Shown here piece by piece: positions 42,765 to 52,700 of a stretch of 64,000 nt of DNA. A program made the translations under genes and the position numbers. Position 1 is the first letter of the stretch; each line of letters begins with the position of its first letter. The notes below the pieces were generated by a model, which worked only from the letters and a program-made list of their open reading frames with translations, had not been told where the DNA came from and searched no databases. Source of the DNA: an uncultured Lachnospiraceae bacterium (GTDB lineage Bacteria; Bacillota; Clostridia; Lachnospirales; Lachnospiraceae); assembly GCA_902786205.1 (NCBI GenBank), contig CADABQ010000008.1:46655-110654 (forward strand), read 5' to 3'.

Positions 42765-44336
42765 CTAAATTTCTTCAATGATACAAGTATGTTTTTTATC
42801 CTGACTCTTTTTGTCATAGTTGATTCCCACTAATAAAATCTTTTTACGATAACCTTTTAGGTTTCCTGTATAGTTGCGTTCCTTAATTTGCTTAATAGCT
42901 GAATTTGCATCTTTATTCCATTTTAATTCAAGGATTATTGCAGGGTGTCCACTGGTATCTTCACGTGGAATTAATACTAAATCTGCAAATCCGATGCCAG
43001 AAGGAAACTCTCGAATTACATTGTAATATGCTGGGGCGGTAAAATATGCCATTGTAAGTACACAGCTCAAGGCGTTTTCATCATTGTATTTAAGAAGAGA
43101 AGTATAGGAAGAATGGGCAAGTTCTACCAATTCTGCTACTTTGTCTGAATCCTTTCTGATTGTGGCATTAAGAAGTTCCTGGCATCGGGAGATACTTGCT
43201 GCAATTTCTGACCATTGTCCAGTAGAAAGTGCTGCCTGGTAAGCTAAACTTACCTCATAATTAGGTATATAGGCTTCTTCCATAACTGCGTTATAGCCCA
43301 GATAACCTAAGTGAATAAGAGCAGTTAATGCTTCATCTTTTGAACCAATTACAGAAAGATCGTTTTTAAACGTATTTACATTTACAGGAACACTTCCTCC
43401 GGCAAGCATTGTTAAAATGTCTTCTTTTAAGCCGGAAAAATTTAATGTGATATAGTTATTGATTGTGTCAAAAGCAGAAGTGTTTTTCCAATAAGAATTT
43501 AATTTTTTTGTAACCATAGCACGATATACCGAATTTGGATTATACATATGGAAACCATCAATTAAATATCCATTGTACCATTCTTTCACAGATTGAAAAT
43601 TCATTTCATATTTTATGCAAAGTTGTTCTACTTCTTTTTGAGTAAATCCGAAGTATGGTGTAAGTTCATTGGATTCTAACATCGTATATTCTATAAAATT
43701 ATTAAGTGCAGACTCATCCTCAATTTTTTTGATTGGCAATATACCTGTGATGTATGCTAAAGCAAGAAATTTTTTGGATTCTTCACTTTTGAATAAAGAA
43801 TGTAGAAATTGTAAGTAGGTATGCACCAAGTCTGGGCGGTCTGCATGATTTCTTACTACGCAGTCCCACTCATCAATAATGATTACAAAGGCCTTTTCGG
43901 ACAATTCGTAGACTTGCATTAGTATTGTTCCAATAGGATTTGAGAGATCTAATATAGTAGGATATTGTTTTTTTAATTCACGGTGCAGGGTTTCTAAAAT
44001 CTTGTTTACTAAATCTTCTTTATAAAAATCGGTAAAAGAGGAAATATCTAAATGAATCACATTATACTTGTTAAGATGTTTTTCAAAATCTGGTGCAGTT
44101 GCAATTTCATAAGGAGAAAACAATTCTTTGGAATCACTTCCACAGCTGTAATAAGCATCAATCATCCCGGCTGCCTGAGATTTTCCAAAGCGTCTGGCAT
44201 GGCTAACGGCAATACAATTTTCTTCTGTAAATAAGATTTGATTTGTAAGTTTGAGTAAACCTGTTTTATCTATATAAATTCTGCTGTTGACAGCACGCTT
44301 CATACTTTCGTTTCCAGGGTTAAAATAGGTTCCCAT
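42765..44336 (-). CDS. AAA-ATPase-like / PDDEXK_9 protein (DUF1703 type)
   Basis: 523 residues of a family widespread in gut Bacteroidetes and Clostridia. The N-terminal AAA-like domain (about 1-260) has YIDKTGLL and the P-loop-like AVSHARRFGKSQAAGM. Its Walker B region is FVIIIDEWDCVVRN. The C-terminal PDDEXK_9 domain (about 420-515) has GIGFADLVLIPR followed by PAIILELKWNKDANSAIKQI, the D...ExK core. The role in the cell is unknown; the proteins are common on variable DNA. AAGGAGGC precedes the ATG on the minus strand. It lies between pseC and the second ATPase pair. Confidence 0.88.
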   Translation of the reverse strand: MGTYFNPGNESMKRAVNSRIYIDKTGLLKLTNQILFTEENCIAVSHARRFGKSQAAGMIDAYYSCGSDSKELFSPYEIATAPDFEKHLNKYNVIHLDISSFTDFYKEDLVNKILETLHRELKKQYPTILDLSNPIGTILMQVYELSEKAFVIIIDEWDCVVRNHADRPDLVHTYLQFLHSLFKSEESKKFLALAYITGILPIKKIEDESALNNFIEYTMLESNELTPYFGFTQKEVEQLCIKYEMNFQSVKEWYNGYLIDGFHMYNPNSVYRAMVTKKLNSYWKNTSAFDTINNYITLNFSGLKEDILTMLAGGSVPVNVNTFKNDLSVIGSKDEALTALIHLGYLGYNAVMEEAYIPNYEVSLAYQAALSTGQWSEIAASISRCQELLNATIRKDSDKVAELVELAHSSYTSLLKYNDENALSCVLTMAYFTAPAYYNVIREFPSGIGFADLVLIPREDTSGHPAIILELKWNKDANSAIKQIKERNYTGNLKGYRKKILLVGINYDKKSQDKKHTCIIEEI

Positions 44337-44516
44337 ATGTTGTCTGCCTCCTTATAATATGTTACATTCCTCTTGTTTTTTTAATTTTCCTAGTTGACTT
44401 CATTGTAGCATATATATTCCAAACTTGTCACTATCTTTATAAAAGGATATAGCATCCTCTCAAACAGCCGATATAAAAATACAGCAAAGCCAAACAAATA
44501 ATCTTTTTGTTTTTTT

Positions 44517-44602
44517 CATATCATAAAAGAAGAAAGCCTTGCAGTTATAAGGTTGGAGTGATATACTAAACATGTAAATTCCGTAAAAAAATTACGGTAA
44601 AG
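44517..44602 (+). promoter_or_regulatory. Shared promoter/leader of ATPase pair 2
   Basis: CATATCATAAAAGAAGAAAG, then TTGCAG (44539-44544), a 17-bp spacer ending TGA, TATACT (44562-44567), then a hairpin CCGTAA-AAAAA-TTACGG (about 44581-44597). This closely parallels 39299-39380 before ATPase pair 1. The remaining stretch 44337-44516 holds a CCGATATA at 44469-44476 without a usable -35, and nothing else I can name. Confidence 0.65.
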
Positions 44603-44646
44603 ATGATTTCGGATTATTATTATGTAATGATAGAGAGGAAATAAAA

Positions 44647-45801
44647 ATGCTAAAAAGGTTCAGCGTGACAAATTATAAGAATTTTGATAAAACACTTGTA
44701 TTAGATTTAGGAAAAGTGGGGGGGTATAAGTTTAATGTTGAGTGTATTCAGGATAATATTATTACAAAATGTTTAATATATGGTAGAAATGCTACAGGAA
44801 AGACAAATTTTGGAGAAGCATTGACGGATATTTGGAATAATATTTTTTCGAGACCTCTCAGACTTAGAAATAATAGAATTTTAAATGCAAATTCAAATGA
44901 AAAAACTGCCACATTTTCATATGAGTTTATATTTGGAAATGATGAGGTTGATTATGAATATCAAAGAAATCTTAAACAGGATTTGGTTACGGAAAGATTG
45001 GTTATAAATGGTAATATTGTTTTTGATATGAATTTTGAAAAGGGTGTTTTTTCAGATATTAATTTAGAATTAGTTGATGCAGATACCATTCAGATTGAGA
45101 AATATCTAGAAACTGTAAAGCATATGTTGGTTGAGATGGAAGATGAAGAGCATACACAAGTACCTTTTTTGAGATACATTTTAAATAATGTTCCAATAAT
45201 GCCACGTTCTATTTTGAATAAGTTGGAAGATTATGTAAAGAGGATGAGAATAAGTATTGTAAGTAATTCTATAAGGCAAAGAAGCCTAGTGAATATATCA
45301 TTTAATGAGTATTTGGCGCAGGCAGATAATTTGAAAAAGTTTCAAGATTTTTTAAATGGTATGGGAATTGAATGTAATTTAGAAGTTATGAAAACGGTGG
45401 ATGGGCAATATGAGCTTTTCTTTAAGCATAAGTCACGTATTCCGTTTTATGAAAATGCGTCAAGTGGAACATTAACACTTACGACTTTTTATAGAAGAGT
45501 ATTAGCGGTAGATCGAAAGCCGTCTTTGTTTTATATGGATGAATTTGATGCTTTTTACAATTATGAGATATCAGAGAAAATAGTTCGATATTTGAAAAAA
45601 AATTTTCCTGAGAGCCAATTTATTTTAACAACACATAATACCAATTTAATGACAAATCAGTTAATGAGACCGGATTGCTTGTTTATTTTATCGAAGGCAG
45701 GAAAGATTACTCCTTTATGTGATGCTACAGAGAGAGAACTAAGGGAAGGTCATAATTTGGAAAAGTTGTATATTGGTGGGGAGTTTGAACAGTATGAATA
45801 A
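44647..45801 (+). CDS. AAA_15-like ATPase of a second two-gene module
   Basis: 384 residues. Begins LKRFSVTNYKNFDKTLVLDL, as do many RecF/SMC-like AAA_15 proteins. Walker A YGRNATGKTNFGEAL near residue 44; ABC-like signature ASSGTLTLTTFY near 280; Walker B SLFYMDEFDAFYN; switch region TTHNTNLM. It overlaps the next gene by 8 nt. ATPases of this kind pair with TOPRIM or nuclease partners in systems such as PARIS and AbiL; that function is inferred by architecture. GAGAGGAAAT precedes the ATG. Confidence 0.75.
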   Translation: MLKRFSVTNYKNFDKTLVLDLGKVGGYKFNVECIQDNIITKCLIYGRNATGKTNFGEALTDIWNNIFSRPLRLRNNRILNANSNEKTATFSYEFIFGNDEVDYEYQRNLKQDLVTERLVINGNIVFDMNFEKGVFSDINLELVDADTIQIEKYLETVKHMLVEMEDEEHTQVPFLRYILNNVPIMPRSILNKLEDYVKRMRISIVSNSIRQRSLVNISFNEYLAQADNLKKFQDFLNGMGIECNLEVMKTVDGQYELFFKHKSRIPFYENASSGTLTLTTFYRRVLAVDRKPSLFYMDEFDAFYNYEISEKIVRYLKKNFPESQFILTTHNTNLMTNQLMRPDCLFILSKAGKITPLCDATERELREGHNLEKLYIGGEFEQYE

Positions 45802-46831
45802 TGCTATTAAAATAGACGGTATGCCACGAAATCAAACATTAATTATTGTTGAAGGAAAACTGGAGAAAAATAATATTTTAAAAAGTTTATTTAGATGTTT
45901 TCCGGAAATTCCCATTCGTATTGAAAATGTACATGTATATGAAAGTGATATTTATGATTTGTACCATGCAATTGAGGAAGAGTATGGAGCGTTATGGTTT
46001 GAGGAGAATATGGAGGTTGATATTCCTTATTTAGTAAGCAAACGGTTTGGTATAGTGCCATCTCTTGAGAAGCGGAACTTTACAAATATTATTTTAATGT
46101 TTGACTATGAGCATCATGATAATTTTTATTCGGATGAAAAAATAATGAAAATGCAGAAACATTTTTCTAGCGTGGAGGATGAGGGGCTTTTATATATTAA
46201 TTATCCGATGATTGAATCCTTGTATCATTATAAATCTTTTCCAGATAATGAATATTTGTCTAGGAGTATTCCAGTTACATGCAAGCCCGGAAGTGCATAT
46301 AAGAATGAAGTGCAGGAAGAATCCTGTATTTTGGAATATATGAATTTGTATAGTAAGTTAGTTGATATGTTAAAAGCTAAGATTAATTTATCAGATCAAA
46401 TAATAGAAGAAGGTGCATCTGCGTTACTATCAGCAGGGACTGACGAGGGGTTAGAAAAAGAAATAGAAAAATTTACAAACCAAACGCACCTCTCTGAGAA
46501 AAATAAAAATAATTTGAAATTTTCTATACGGAATCTGTTGTCTAGACAGAAGTATATAGAACAAGGCATTTCTTATTGGGAGGATATTAGAACCTATATC
46601 GGACAGATTGTTCAAGATAATATTATAAAAGCGGATAGCATTCAGAAGGGAACCGAAGATAACGAAACTACAGTGAAAGAGAAGTATTGTGCTATAGACT
46701 GGGCAAGTGTATTAGAAAAACAAAATAAATTAAGCACAGATAGTGTGAACGGTATTATTATGGTTTTATGCACATGTATTACTTTTTTAGGTGAATATAA
46801 GTTTTACTGGAAAATAAGCAGTGATAGGTGA
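45794..46831 (+). CDS. TOPRIM-like partner protein
   Basis: 345 residues. The N-terminus TLIIVEGKLEKNNILKSL resembles the glutamate motif of TOPRIM nucleases; about 90 residues later IILMFDYEHHDNFY resembles the DxD motif, and INYPMIESLYHY follows, as in DUF4435- or RloB-type effectors. The C-terminal half is helical, with a late hydrophobic stretch (GIIMVLCTCITFLGEY). The ATG at 45794 is within the end of the ATPase gene, so the two are translationally coupled. A strong terminator follows. I cannot name the family with certainty. Confidence 0.55.
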   Translation: MNNAIKIDGMPRNQTLIIVEGKLEKNNILKSLFRCFPEIPIRIENVHVYESDIYDLYHAIEEEYGALWFEENMEVDIPYLVSKRFGIVPSLEKRNFTNIILMFDYEHHDNFYSDEKIMKMQKHFSSVEDEGLLYINYPMIESLYHYKSFPDNEYLSRSIPVTCKPGSAYKNEVQEESCILEYMNLYSKLVDMLKAKINLSDQIIEEGASALLSAGTDEGLEKEIEKFTNQTHLSEKNKNNLKFSIRNLLSRQKYIEQGISYWEDIRTYIGQIVQDNIIKADSIQKGTEDNETTVKEKYCAIDWASVLEKQNKLSTDSVNGIIMVLCTCITFLGEYKFYWKISSDR

Positions 46832-46922
46832 GTTGCAAAATATATGAGATATGGATGGTCATAAACTTATGAAAACGAGATAGAACTGCAATGATAATAG
46901 GAAAGTGTAAGCATTATAATTT

Positions 46923-46985
46923 TAAAATGACAGGCGGTTTTCTTAGAAATACTAAAGAAAACAGTCTGTCATTTTGAATTTTTTC
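46923..46985 (+). terminator. Rho-independent terminator after ATPase pair 2
   Basis: TAAAATGACAG...GGTTTTCTT pairs with AAGAAAAC...CTGTCATTTT, followed by GAATTTTTTC. A long, nearly perfect stem. Confidence 0.82.
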
Positions 46986-47018
46986 TGTTATCCATAGGAG
47001 TAATATTCGCTTTGAAAA

Positions 47019-47195
47019 TTAGACAGAAATGTTGATATTACTTCCTATATTAGGGTTTACGGATTGTTCCATTATTTTTGTAATGGCATCCCCTGTGTCC
47101 TCGGCAACTTCCATACTTTTAGCGAGCATGGAATATCCTACATTCATTTGTAGATTTGTTAGAGACATAGAAGTGGAAAGTGAACTAATATCCAT
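47019..47195 (-). CDS. YjfB-like motility peptide
   Basis: 58 residues of the YjfB motility family, known as a sigma-D-controlled small protein in Bacillus. It begins MDISSLSTSMSLTNLQMNVG and contains YSMLAKSMEVAEDTGDAI. I use the internal ATG at 47195 because AAAGGAG lies 10 nt upstream; a longer frame to 47249 would include the promoter. The sigma-D -10 CCGATATA is on the minus strand at 47237-47230, with a weak -35. Function is unknown beyond the motility association. Confidence 0.8.
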   Translation of the reverse strand: MDISSLSTSMSLTNLQMNVGYSMLAKSMEVAEDTGDAITKIMEQSVNPNIGSNINISV

Positions 47196-47229
47196 AAATA
47201 ATCGACTCCTTTCTAGTTGGTATAAAATA

Positions 47230-47258
47230 TATATCGGATGGATTTCCAATATAAATAA
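47230..47258 (-). promoter_or_regulatory. Sigma-D-like promoter of the YjfB-like gene
   Basis: On the minus strand, TCCGATAT (47238-47231) with TTAT about 16 bp upstream. The -10 is strong, the -35 weak. It adds a motility-regulon gene outside the flagellar block. Confidence 0.6.
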
Positions 47259-47343
47259 GAGAGAGCGCCAGTAAGGATTTTGCTTATATAAGAAATAAGT
47301 TTAGAAACAGAAAAGTGAGTTTGCGTAAAAGAGTGAAGGGAAC

Positions 47344-47373
47344 GTTACTGTTCATATACCTGTGAACTGTAAC
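47344..47373 (+). mobile_element. 30-bp solo derivative of the MITE-like element
   Basis: GTTACTGTTCA (47344-47354) and TGAACTGTAAC (47363-47373) are the two terminal repeats of the 187-bp family with only 8 bases between them. Both sides carry AAGGGAAC (47336-47343 and 47374-47381), an exact 8-bp target duplication. It lies between the YjfB-like gene and the nadA promoter. Confidence 0.75.
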
Positions 47374-47412
47374 AAGGGAACGGATAGACGGTCTGTTAGG
47401 CAGTGTTAAGCA

Positions 47413-47441
47413 TTGACAAATAGTCGATGGATTTATACAAT
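47413..47441 (+). promoter_or_regulatory. Sigma-A promoter of nadA
   Basis: TTGACA (47413-47418), 17 bp, TACAAT (47436-47441): a near-consensus promoter about 70 nt before nadA. No NiaR- or NrtR-type operator was recognised. Confidence 0.8.
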
Positions 47442-47508
47442 AGAAGCTAGTGTATATTTAAAATGATACCGAAGATTTGCGTACCGATTGAAAAGGAGAA
47501 TTTAAGAG

Positions 47509-48408
47509 ATGATAGAAAAAATCAAGCGTTTAAAGGAAGAAAAAGACGTGGTAATTATGGCACACTACTATGTGGATGGAGCAGTGCAGGAATTAGCTGA
47601 TTATGTGGGAGATTCCTATTTTCTTGCAAAAAAAGCTACAGAAGTAACACAGAAAAATATTTTGTTTTGCGGTGTTTCTTTTATGGGTGAGAGTGCTAAG
47701 ATTTTAAATCCTGAAAAACGTGTTATTATGGCAGACGAATATGCAGACTGTCCAATGGCTCATATGGTAGATATTGATCGTATTCATCAAATACGCGAGG
47801 AATATCCGGATGTAGCAGTTGTCTGTTATGTAAATTCTACAGCTGAAATTAAGGCAGAATCAGATGTTTGTGTGACATCTTCGAATGCTATTCGTGTAGT
47901 GGAAAAGCTTCCAAACAAACATATTTTCTTTATTCCTGATAACAATCTGGCACGTTATGTAGCAAAACAAATGCCGGAGAAAGAGTTTATTTTCAATGAT
48001 GGTTTTTGCCATGTACATAAGAGTATCCATATAGAAGATGTAAAAAAAGCAAAGGAATTACATCCAGATGCCCTTATTTTAACACATCCGGAATGTACAG
48101 AAGATGTAGTTGCCATTTCTGATTTTGTAGGTAGTACATCAGAGATCATTGCATATGCAACAAAGAGTGATGCAAAGAAGTTTCTTATTTGTACAGAGAT
48201 GGGTGTATTTTATGAACTGGAACAGAAAAATCCGGACAAGAAATTTTTCTCGGTAGGACATAGACAATTTTGCCCAAATATGAAAAAAATAAGTGTAGAA
48301 AAAGTAAAAGCGGCGTTAGAAACTTTAACACCGGAAGTTACAATGGATGAGGAAATGCGTATGAAAGCAAATGCGCCATTAGTACGTATGTTAGAATTGG
48401 CAAAATAG
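47509..48408 (+). CDS. nadA: Quinolinate synthase
   Basis: 299-residue [4Fe-4S] enzyme that condenses iminoaspartate with dihydroxyacetone phosphate in NAD synthesis. The N-terminal VIMAHYYVDGAVQELADYVGDSY is characteristic. The three cluster cysteines are seen in conserved settings: DEYADCPMA, HPECTEDV and RQFCPNM. Length is typical. It is followed by hydE after 76 nt. The usual partners nadB and nadC are absent from the window, so iminoaspartate must come from elsewhere. AAAGGAG precedes the ATG. Confidence 0.95.
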   Translation: MIEKIKRLKEEKDVVIMAHYYVDGAVQELADYVGDSYFLAKKATEVTQKNILFCGVSFMGESAKILNPEKRVIMADEYADCPMAHMVDIDRIHQIREEYPDVAVVCYVNSTAEIKAESDVCVTSSNAIRVVEKLPNKHIFFIPDNNLARYVAKQMPEKEFIFNDGFCHVHKSIHIEDVKKAKELHPDALILTHPECTEDVVAISDFVGSTSEIIAYATKSDAKKFLICTEMGVFYELEQKNPDKKFFSVGHRQFCPNMKKISVEKVKAALETLTPEVTMDEEMRMKANAPLVRMLELAK

Positions 48409-48484
48409 TATAAAATATGTATGGAGTAAGTCTGTGTTTGGTTCATTTAATTCTGATGCGGAGTTTGGAAGGAGAGAGCCTGGT

Positions 48485-49528
48485 ATGAAAATGCAATCAT
48501 TATTGGAGCTGTTAGAACGTGATGGAATATTACCGGAAGAGGCCTTTGTGGAACTGCTTTCAGGGCGTAGCAAAGAGGATGAAGCGTATGCAGCAAAACG
48601 AGCAAGAGAAATTGGAGATTGCATTTATGGAAAGCAGATTTACATTCGTGGGTTGATAGAATTTACCAATTATTGTAAGAATAATTGCTATTATTGTGGG
48701 ATTCAGAGAGAAAATTCGCACATACAGCGCTATCGTTTAGGAAAAGAAGAAATTTTACTTTGTTGTGAGGAAGGATACAAACTTGGATTTCGTACATTTG
48801 TGTTGCAGGGCGGGGAAGATCCTTACTATACAGATGAAAAGATGATAGATATAATAAAAGCAATCCGAAATAATTTTCCGGATTGTGCAATTACACTTTC
48901 CATAGGAGAAAAGTCATATGACAGTTATCAAAGATTTTATGAAGCTGGAGCAGATCGCTATTTACTTCGACATGAGACTGCGGATGTTGCACATTATCAA
49001 AGATTACATCCGAAAGAAATGTCATTGGAACATCGTATGGATTGTTTAAGACAATTGAAAGAAATTGGTTTTCAGACAGGATGTGGATTTATGGTGGGCA
49101 GCCCATTTCAGACAAATAAAGAATTGGCAAAGGATTTGTTGTTTATTCATAGTTTGCATCCAGAAATGGTAGGAATTGGTCCCTTTATTCCTCATAAAGA
49201 AACTCGATTTGCGAAAGAAAAACAGGGAACATTGGAGCAAACTTTATTTTTATTAAGTTTGATACGTATTATGGAAAAAAATGTTCTTTTACCAGCAACA
49301 ACAGCACTTGCGACCATTGATCCAAGGGGAAGGGAAAAGGGAATTCTGGCTGGCGCCAATGTGGTTATGCCCAATCTTTCACCAAAAGCGGTTCGTGAAA
49401 AATACGCTTTATATGATGGAAAGGTATGTACTGGTGAAGAAGCAGCAGAATGTCGTTTCTGTCTGGAAAACCGAGTTCGATCAGTTGGTTATGAAGTTGT
49501 TGTTGATCGAGGCGATTATAAGGGATGA
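48485..49528 (+). CDS. hydE: [FeFe]-hydrogenase maturase HydE (radical SAM)
   Basis: 347-residue radical-SAM enzyme required to build the H-cluster of [FeFe] hydrogenases. RGLIEFTNYCKNNCYYCGIQ carries the CX3CX2C motif for the catalytic cluster. FVLQGGEDPYYTDEKM and DRYLLRHETADVAHY fit HydE, and a late NVVMPNLSP does too. BioB/PylB relatives are the alternative, but the RHET and HY segments favour HydE. The ATG at 48485 follows GGAAGGAGAG; the GTG at 48434 has no ribosome site. hydF and hydG are not in the window. A terminator follows. Confidence 0.88.
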   Translation: MKMQSLLELLERDGILPEEAFVELLSGRSKEDEAYAAKRAREIGDCIYGKQIYIRGLIEFTNYCKNNCYYCGIQRENSHIQRYRLGKEEILLCCEEGYKLGFRTFVLQGGEDPYYTDEKMIDIIKAIRNNFPDCAITLSIGEKSYDSYQRFYEAGADRYLLRHETADVAHYQRLHPKEMSLEHRMDCLRQLKEIGFQTGCGFMVGSPFQTNKELAKDLLFIHSLHPEMVGIGPFIPHKETRFAKEKQGTLEQTLFLLSLIRIMEKNVLLPATTALATIDPRGREKGILAGANVVMPNLSPKAVREKYALYDGKVCTGEEAAECRFCLENRVRSVGYEVVVDRGDYKG

Positions 49529-49571
49529 CAGTGTAATACATGGGGCAATCTGTGTAGATAGAACGTGAAAT

Positions 49572-49622
49572 AAAAAAGATGTAGAACCGTATTTCAAGTG
49601 AGATACTATTCTGCATCTTTTT
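49572..49622 (+). terminator. Rho-independent terminator after hydE
   Basis: AAAAAGATGTAGAA pairs with TTCTGCATCTTTTT (one mismatch), ending in a T-run. Confidence 0.78.
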
Positions 49623-49630
49623 ATGTTCTC

Positions 49631-49658
49631 TAAGGATAACAACCGATATAACCGATAT
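49631..49658 (+). promoter_or_regulatory. Sigma-D-like promoter of the hybrid kinase
   Basis: CTAAG at 49630-49634, about 15-16 bp, then ACCGATAT at 49651-49658. A second CCGATATA at 49643-49650 overlaps the spacer, so two -10 elements are 8 bp apart. It precedes the kinase gene by about 55 nt. Confidence 0.6.
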
Positions 49659-49715
49659 TCTATTTAGTGATGTTGGGGGATAGGAAACTTTTTAGATAAA
49701 TTTGGGGGCATAAAT

Positions 49716-52700
49716 ATGGAGAGTAAAGAACGTGCATATTTATTGGATAATATAAATGCATTATTAGAGGGGCATACTGGAAAAAATGTGCTTGTATTAA
49801 AGCATAATGGAAGTTTGAATGTTACAAGAAGCGAAATAGAAGAACTGGAATTGGAAAAACGAGGTGTGAGAGTGGTATACCATCGTTTTTATCAGGAAAA
49901 ATTACGAACAGCTTATGAGCCATATCTTTCCTTGATTCGGGAGTATGTTACACAAAAGCAAAAAGAAAATACAAATTTTTTAGAATTGTTTTTAGAAAGA
50001 AATCAAGTCTATTCCTTACATAAAGATATTTTTCGGGCGTATTTTTCAGGAAAGAAGCCTGTGAGAAAAGAAAATCTATTGATTGGAGAGTATGCATTTG
50101 AAAAGAAAAAAATACGGACAACTGTTATATCTATGTTGTTGGAGATTGCACAGATGCAGCCAATCATGTTTATTTTAAATGCAGTCGATTTCGCTGGCAT
50201 TTCCACATGGGAAGTTGCTTCTCATTTCAAACAATTAGGAATGGATAGTAATATAAGAGTATTGCTTATTTATAATGAATTGGGAAATGGATTAAATAGT
50301 GCGAGTAAATTTAAACACAAATTCATAAAAGAATGTGAAGATGAGGAAATCGCATACGAATGGTTACTGGATGCAGAAAACAAAAAGAATACAGAACATG
50401 TTTCTTTTCGGTATCAAATAAAGCAGATGCCGGAATACCTAAAGATTCTAAGAGATTTGTCCTGTTTTTTAGAGTACGAGACCGTAAATGAGTATTTAAA
50501 AAGTTTTATGATGGAACATAGACTAGGGCAACCTGAACTTTTGGCGGAACAAAAGGAACAATTATTAATGTGTTTCTTTTGGAGCAGTTTAGGGGTAAAA
50601 AGTTATGCAGATGCATTGCTTGTATGTAATCTGTTGCGTCAGCTTCCGGTAAGGAAAGAGCAACGCCTGCAGATCGATTATCAGGTAGCATATTTTAAAA
50701 CATTAGTATATCTTTATTCCAGAACGGAATTGGAGCTGCAGAAAAGTCTTGCAGAATGTAGTCGTTTGGCCGAAAAACTCAAGGATGAGAAAAAACTTTT
50801 TGAAGTAGAATTAATATCCAATATGGCACGCTATTTTGGATGGGATGATATGTGGGTATCGGAACAGGATAGCATTGTTACAGAGGAATTTTTACAACAA
50901 TGTGAACAATATGAGGCATATAATCATCTCGCACACATTCTAGTATATAGTTTTAATAGTGATTATAAAAAGTTTCAAAAAGTAGAGGAAATTAAAGGTC
51001 GTATTCCAGAGTTTATGGCTGGAATAGCATTAGGAAAAAAACTGGGGAATCAGCAGTTTTTGATAGAGGCATATCGAAAAAATATAATGTTGGCATCCAT
51101 TCATGGGTATTATTCCGTTGCTATTTATTTTTATCAGGCATCCTTAGATGTCATATATGGAAAAGCAAATTGGGTAACAGAAGCGGGGATATACAATGGA
51201 ATTGGATACAGCAATTGTGGATTGGGACATTATATTGTTGCACACCAGTACTACAATCAGGCATTGAAAATCTACTATCAGGAAGAAAAGGTAGATGAGG
51301 TGGTAGAAACCTTATATAATTTAGGTATCAACGCTTTTTTGGCAGATGATTATGAAAATGCCAGTAAATATTTTCTAGTAGCAGTAAATACGTTAAATCA
51401 GTTAAAGATTGGTACGCTTCGTACATGTAATATAGCAAAACTATTTGGCTTGACTGCGGTTGCCTGTTTTAAACAACAGATTTACCATGAGGCGTATTTA
51501 TACTTGAATAAGACCAGACAGTTTTTAGCACATATTATTGATCTGAAAAATAGAGAGGATGAAAATTTGTTTGTAGATGACAGTGTGTTTTTATACTATC
51601 TAGTCAGTGGAATGGTATCTCGAAAAGAAGGGGATATCGAACAAGCTTACGAACAAATGAAAAAAGCCACATTTTATATGAAGCGTTCTACTGGTTCTTA
51701 TTTTTTTAATTATCCTCTTTATGCACAGGAACTTTATTTTACATGCAAAGAAAGTGGGAGAGAAGCGGAAGGAAAACGAGTAATAGAAGAATGTATTTCC
51801 TATTGCAAGGAACAGGGCTATACCCATCTTTTACAGAAATTACAGGCTTATTTGGATGAGAAAAGTGAGAATGCAAAAAGCTATCAAAGGGAAGTATTGT
51901 GTCTGAAAGATATTACGCTGGAACAGATTGGAGACTGGGTAGAGCGGATTTCGGTAGAAAAAAGTAATCAAGAGCTTGCGAATAGTATCCATTTTTTAAA
52001 GGTATTACAACAATTTACCAGCAATTTAAATGAAGACACCAATGAAAAATTAGCAGAACTGGTACAAGTTTTTAAAAATTATTTTTTCATTGATAAAGCA
52101 TATGCAGTTGTCCGTGAGGATGGAGAAAATCGAATTTTATATTCCGATCTTGGTTTTACGTTGTCAGAGCAGGATATCGAAAAGATAAAAGACTTTTTGC
52201 AGGAAAATCCAAAGGGAATTGTATATTCCAAAAATGGTCAGGAGTATGAGGAATATAATCGAGTATTTCAAGCGTTTTCAAAGGATCGGGTTTCTTCTTT
52301 TATTGCAGTACCAATTTTTTTGCAACATGAAATCGTAGTTTTCTTTATTGTTTATGTCCAAATGTTAGATAGTTGGACGGGGCTAAAAAGAAAAGCAATA
52401 TTAGACGGCGAGGATTTAGAATTATTTTCTTATATTTTTAGGGAAATTTATGATGCACTTGAACGTGTTGCTGTGAAAAAGAAATTAGTGGGAGCAAACC
52501 AAAAATTAAAACAACAGATGGAGCAATTACTTGTTTTAAAGGAACAGGCAGAATCTGCCAATATTGCAAAATCCAGTTTTTTGGCAAATATGAGTCATGA
52601 AATTCGAACGCCGATGAATGCAATCATAGGTATGACAGAGATTGCACTTCGGGACGAGCAGGATAAAAAACAGCGAGAATATTTGGAACAGATTTCGTCT

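Noticed and set aside
44460..44480. CCGATATA resembling a sigma-D -10
   Set aside because: No TAAA-like -35 at 15 bp; the ATPase pair has a better sigma-A-type promoter at 44539.
48485..49528. Biotin synthase BioB
   Set aside because: The overall fold is shared, but the RHETADVAHY segment and the lack of bio neighbours favour HydE.
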